From assembly GCF_020379485.1 (NCBI RefSeq), contig NC_063437.1, positions 15,897,726-15,961,725 of the forward strand: DNA of 64,000 bases. The letters are read 5' to 3'. Both the position numbers and the translations under genes were made by a program. Positions 59,903 to 64,000 of this stretch are shown here, one piece after another. Each line of letters opens with the position of its first letter. Position 1 is the stretch's first letter. The notes beneath the pieces are model-generated. The model did not search any database, was not told the origin of the DNA, and was given only the letters and a program-made list of their open reading frames with translations. The DNA comes from Brassica napus (taxonomy: Eukaryota; Streptophyta; Magnoliopsida; Brassicales; Brassicaceae).

Positions 59903-61238
59903 TCAATACTATTAAAAGGGATGGAGTTTTAAAAAATCTACTTATGCAAAGTTGTTGGACCTATTCATTAACTATTTGTTATTTTTTGATATTTCCTTTA
60001 TTTTCTCTAACTATACCATAGTCTAAATAATTTATTCTTTATTATGCTGAGATTTGTCCTTATTATTTTGAGATTTTGTATGTATTTTTTATCAACCTGA
60101 GATTTTCGTATGTTTGGTTGGTTTATATGCCTTTCACCAAGTGTAATATTTACTATTTTTTTCAAAAAATAAAATATTTACCGCTTTTTGCCTTTTTATT
60201 TATTTTAAAATACCACAAGAAAATGGCTAACCAAATAAATTTACCTTATAAACTGAAACATGTGTTCGTACTACAATCTATACGTGCAAATTAACACGTT
60301 CGACTAACATATGATTCTGGTTAAATCACAATCACGATATTTTGTGTATGTTCCCGCGATGAGCAATAATTTCGTATTTCATCAGTTTCATTTGTAACAA
60401 ATATTATAATTTGCTTCTTCAGTATAAAATCTTCTCATTAACATTAAAAATAATAATAATTTGAACTATAAAAACATGTAAAATCTGTACGTCAACATAT
60501 AAATCTTTTGGGCATGTGAATTTAAGGATGTAGGTGGTTCCAGTTTCAAAAATTATTAGTCGACGATTGGTGAGACTTGAGATTACTTGGTTTATCGGTT
60601 CAACTTCTGGTAATCATTTTAAATATATAGTAATAGAAAATAAAAAAATAATTATTATAAAATATTTTTATTTAATATAGGTTTAAGAACTATATTAAAA
60701 ACCCTATAAATCTGTACTATTAAATTAGCCAAAATACGTAAATTAATCTCAGCTCTCACCAGTTTAACAAATGTAATTATTACAAATGCACACAAATAAT
60801 AATGAGAAATACAATAAGCATGGCCATAGAATCTTCGGGTTGGTACAGATCGGTTCATTTCGGATTCTAGATATTTGGACTTAATTAGGTATTTGTAATT
60901 CTTTTGTTTGGGTTTAGGTTGGTCTTTTTTATAGATTTATATCCATAATTCAAATACCTATAAAATATCTGTAATTTGAATACATAATAGGTCTGGATCA
61001 GTTCGAATATTTAAGACTCGAAAAAGATTTAAAATACCCAAAAAATTGAAAATTACTCGAAAACCCGAAAAATACCTTACACAAAAACATACCCGAAAAC
61101 TCAAATGATTACCCAAAAATATTTCTATCATACACTTCGTAATATAATAATGTACAATAATCACAAAATATTATTCCTACCAAAATTTATATATAATCCA
61201 AAATAACCCGCGCTTTTGAAGCGCGGGTCAAAATCTAG
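59903..61238 (+). mobile_element. Non-autonomous Helitron, 1.34 kb
   Basis: The 5' end TCAATACTATTAAAAGGGA follows an A at 59902. The 3' end is a perfect hairpin CCCGCGCTT..AAGCGCGGG (about 61207-61227), seven bases, then CTAG at 61235-61238 followed by T. Insertion between A and T, 5' TC, 3' hairpin plus CTRR and no terminal inverted repeats are all Helitron marks. There is no Rep/helicase frame, so it depends on another copy for movement. Confidence 0.88.
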
Positions 61239-61875
61239 TTAGTACTTATAAAATTAGTGATCGGTTTAACTTTTTAACATATAACTAACTTTGACTGCTG
61301 AATATGGTGTCTTGATCAAAAAAGACATTTGTGGTTAGTCAATGAGACATCATATTTTAGAAATGCAGGCAAGATGGCGTTTCCTCTACCTCTTTTTCTC
61401 TCTTAAATCAATTTCCCAACACGTCTTTACGAGTTAAGCATCAACTAATTGCTACAATTGTATACAGATTTGACCTACTTGCCTCCATTAACTACATTTC
61501 AGGCTATATGTTAGTGTATATGCATTAATTATAAATACGCATTTCAACTGAGCTTCAATGCATATATTCAAATTTTTTGTTGGAATGATTTCCCCATCTT
61601 TAAGAATCGGGTAGTGAAGACTGAGGACGTGAACCGTGGGTTTACTGTTTTATTAACTCTACCTATATCAGTTTTTAATATTCAATTTTATATGAGAAAT
61701 CGATTAATATTACTATAATACAAACATTGTTTTCCTCCGTTATATTATGGTTTTTGTCACTGAATTTGAACATGATTTGAGACAGGGACCAAACAATATA
61801 TGACGTCTGTGTACTTAATCAAAATATGAGAAGATTATATGCACTCTATCTTTAAACGTGAGATCTCCAAAACTG
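61239..61875. other. intergenic
   Basis: AT-rich, no supported feature. Confidence 0.5.
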
Positions 61876-62013
61876 TCATAAAAACGTGAACTCGTTTCTT
61901 CTTCCAATAACAAATATCAATATTGTTCATCCAATTCCTTCCTCCATAAAAACGTGAACACCTTTCTTCTTCCAATCGTAATATCATGTGTTGTTCATCC
62001 AGTTCCTTCCTCC
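61876..62013. repeat. tandem duplication, two units of about 68 bp
   Basis: CATAAAAACGTGAAC followed by TTTCTTCTTCCAAT and TTGTTCATCCA(A/G)TTCCTTCCTCC occurs twice in a row with small differences. Non-coding. Confidence 0.88.
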
Positions 62014-62249
62014 ACAAGCTTTCTATCGAACGGAACAGTCTGCAACCGTGTTAAACAAATCACCCTGGAAGATGTAATCCAGCTTCTGTGAGAGTTTTGA
62101 AGAAGGAAGATCTCTTTTTGTAACGCAAACATTTAATTTTCCTCATATGTGATTCGATGATGTTTGATAATTAAAAATGTGATGGCCTTAATGAATAATC
62201 TTGGTCATGTTTTTAGTAACCACTATTTCTTCTAGCAGTCATCAAAACA

Positions 62250-62591
62250 ATTTTTTTTTTATAATGTTGATTTATTATGATATTAATTATGAAAAATATT
62301 ACATAGACGATTCGACAACCGACAATACTACATGTCTTATGAGGATCTACTTCTAACTGTATTATCTGAGCCGTCCTACGAATATCCACTCCTGACTAGA
62401 TTTACTTGCACCATGTTGAAGATTCCTTGTAAGTTTTTCTTCTGTAGTCTGCATTAATAAATCGTTATATTCGGAACTTGAAACATGGATTTCCTGTAAT
62501 CTGCAAATAATTGCATAGTGTGGGACTCGAACTCCAAACCTGACTGTATAAGTCTTTAAACCTTAACTAATAGGCTATGGTGCTTCCACAA
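62250..62591 (-). mobile_element. tRNA-derived SINE, complete, minus strand
   Basis: Read on the minus strand the element starts TGTGGAAGCACCATAGCC. It has polymerase III promoter boxes, A-box-like TAGCCTATTAGTTAAGG and B-box GTTCGAGTCC about 40 bases later, and ends in an A-rich tail (T-run 62251-62260). It is flanked by identical target duplications TCATCAAAACA at 62239-62249 and 62592-62602. Length, promoter, tail and target duplication together define a SINE. The exact family needs a database comparison. Confidence 0.88.
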
Positions 62592-62602
62592 TCATCAAAA
62601 CA

Positions 62603-63747
62603 GTTTACCACATGAGATTATATATGACGTTGGATAACATGTATGATTAATTTATTAAAGACTCATTAATAAAAATTTAACTGTAGTTTTTTTTTTGAAT
62701 AAACATAGTTTCCTCGATCTCAAAGAATCTACAATTTAAAATTCAAATATTTCTCTAAAAAATGAAGTAATTCCACAATATAATTGAGTTTACTCAAATC
62801 GTAATTCATTGTTAGAGTGAAAATAAAGTAATAAATAAAAAATACTTTTTTATTTGAAATGCCATTTTAAAGTAAATTACGAAGTTGGATGGAAAATATT
62901 TTAATTACTCAAAATTTTATAACTATATATCTAGGTGAGCCATGGAAAAGGAAAGGTACAAAATGATGAGTGTGGGCGTAGACATGAAGCCTGCACGTGA
63001 GAGTTGTAGCTATTCGACAAACATATACTAATTTGTTGCGTACCATTTCCACTTTATATATATTTATATATTTGTGTGTGTTGAGCTGAGATATGAGAAT
63101 AAAAATTGAGAATATACCTCAAAAATGCAAACAGAAGTATGTGTTTGTTATTTAGCAGACGCACATGGTGGAGGACATCCTCGTGAGTTCCGAAGGGCTA
63201 AGTTATACAGCTTTAATCGAGCTAATTAATTCATCGTCCTTACATAATTTGAGCACTATTTGAAGAAGACAGAGTATATATACATATTAGTTACAGTTAT
63301 ATATGATCCAATTTTCTTTGTTTGACAACAATGTGTTTTCAAACAAAGACCCTGTAACTTTTTTTGACCCGGTTCTGATATATGTATGTGAATATGTGAT
63401 TCATATATTTCTCTAACTACGAGTACGACTAAATGTGCTTATCAATTATCATACACGTCTCTACGTGCTTCTCTATCTTATATTCTTTGTATTAACCATT
63501 CGTATTTTATGAACATTCGTGTACGTTGAAAGGAATCATTACGTAGATGCCCACGATGTTACCCAAGTTGGAGAATTATGTTATTTAGAAAACCCATTTT
63601 TAATTACGCTAATTACCAAAAATAATATGAAGAATGGGGCCGTGGGAATATGCTTTCGGTAGGTTTTGCGTTCTAAATTTACATAGCATAGGCAGTCAAC
63701 AGATAAGAGGTTAAATGTATATTAGACCGAAATATTTTTAACGTGTT
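62603..63747. other. intergenic
   Basis: AT-rich, with some words resembling eroded MITE sequence at about 62680-62900 (AGAGTGAAAATAAAGTAAT). No gene supported. Confidence 0.45.
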
Positions 63748-63773
63748 GGGGGGGGGGGGGGGGGGGGGGGGGG
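63748..63773 (+). repeat. G26 homopolymer
   Basis: Twenty-six consecutive G in otherwise AT-rich DNA. The exact length is likely unstable or an assembly estimate. Confidence 0.9.
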
Positions 63774-64000
63774 TTAGTATCAGACGAAAAAAATGCTAAC
63801 TCGGAGATTGAATATTTTTACAGTATAAATAAGTAGCTTTGAATGAATCTTGTATTACTGAAGTTGGAATTTAGAGATTATTCGGAAATTATATATATAG
63901 TTGAAAATTGATTAGATAGTGATGAGTTGACAAAATAAGAATCCTGTGCTGTGTGACAAATTATGTAACTGAAAATGGCCACAAAACATGTTATGTTTCT
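63774..64000. other. intergenic, window end
   Basis: AT-rich, nothing recognised. Confidence 0.5.

Noticed and set aside
62500..62594. tRNA gene
   Set aside because: Only the A and B boxes resemble a tRNA; the surrounding element has an A-tail and target duplications, so it is a SINE.

Overview
The window is plant nuclear DNA from a Brassicaceae species, most likely Brassica or a close relative such as Raphanus. The intact omega-3 desaturase gene is almost identical in layout and wording to Brassica FAD3. Introns are short with GT..AG borders, intergenic DNA is AT-rich, and the mobile elements (Harbinger, Helitron, small TIR elements with TCTCCAATGG ends, a tRNA-derived SINE) are typical of this family. 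I cannot name the species from this window.

The genic backbone follows the order of Arabidopsis chromosome 2 around At2g29660 to At2g29980: a C2H2 zinc-finger gene (2.7-3.9 kb), a TPR-like gene (12.4-14.7 kb), a decayed CDC6 (20.8-21.9 kb), F-box/FBD genes (24.2-25.8 and 45.5-46.6 kb), the full-size ABC transporter ABCG31/PDR3 (48.0-54.0 kb) and FAD3 (55.8-58.8 kb). Many Arabidopsis genes between these anchors are absent, as expected of one fractionated copy of the triplicated Brassica genome. The gene names rest on recalled protein motifs and gene order, not on a search.

Layout. 1-1.67 kb: 3' end of a Ty1/copia element (reverse transcriptase, RNase H, LTR). 2.7-3.9 kb: zinc-finger gene. 3.73-4.83 kb and 10.02-11.12 kb: a nearly identical 1.1-kb direct duplication of that gene's 3' end and flank, with a three-gene PIF/Harbinger-type element between the copies (Myb/SANT-like, GRF zinc finger with membrane anchor, DDE transposase; two of the three carry a stop or frameshift). 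12-15 kb: TPR gene. 16.8-19.8 kb: small TIR elements and a probable retroposon. 20.8-21.9 kb: CDC6 remnant. 23.0-23.3 kb: small secreted X8 protein with a long inverted repeat just upstream. 24-26 kb: first F-box/FBD gene, frameshifted. 27.4-45.3 kb: a Helitron 3' terminus followed by a tandem array of about 100 monomers of about 155 bp, partly organised in 1.7-kb higher-order units, and interrupted by a 1.46-kb retroposed insert that itself carries nested GC-rich inverted repeats. 45.4-46.6 kb: second F-box/FBD copy, internally deleted. 48-59 kb: ABCG31 and FAD3, both intact, separated by a TIR element. 59.9-61.2 kb: a compact Helitron. 62.2-62.6 kb: a SINE with target-site duplication. 63.75 kb: a G26 homopolymer.

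The host genes do not form a pathway. FAD3 makes alpha-linolenic acid in the endoplasmic reticulum, ABCG31 exports lipophilic compounds across the plasma membrane, and the others act separately. The most unusual content is repetitive: the Helitron-adjacent satellite with higher-order structure, its nested insertions, and the duplication around the Harbinger element.
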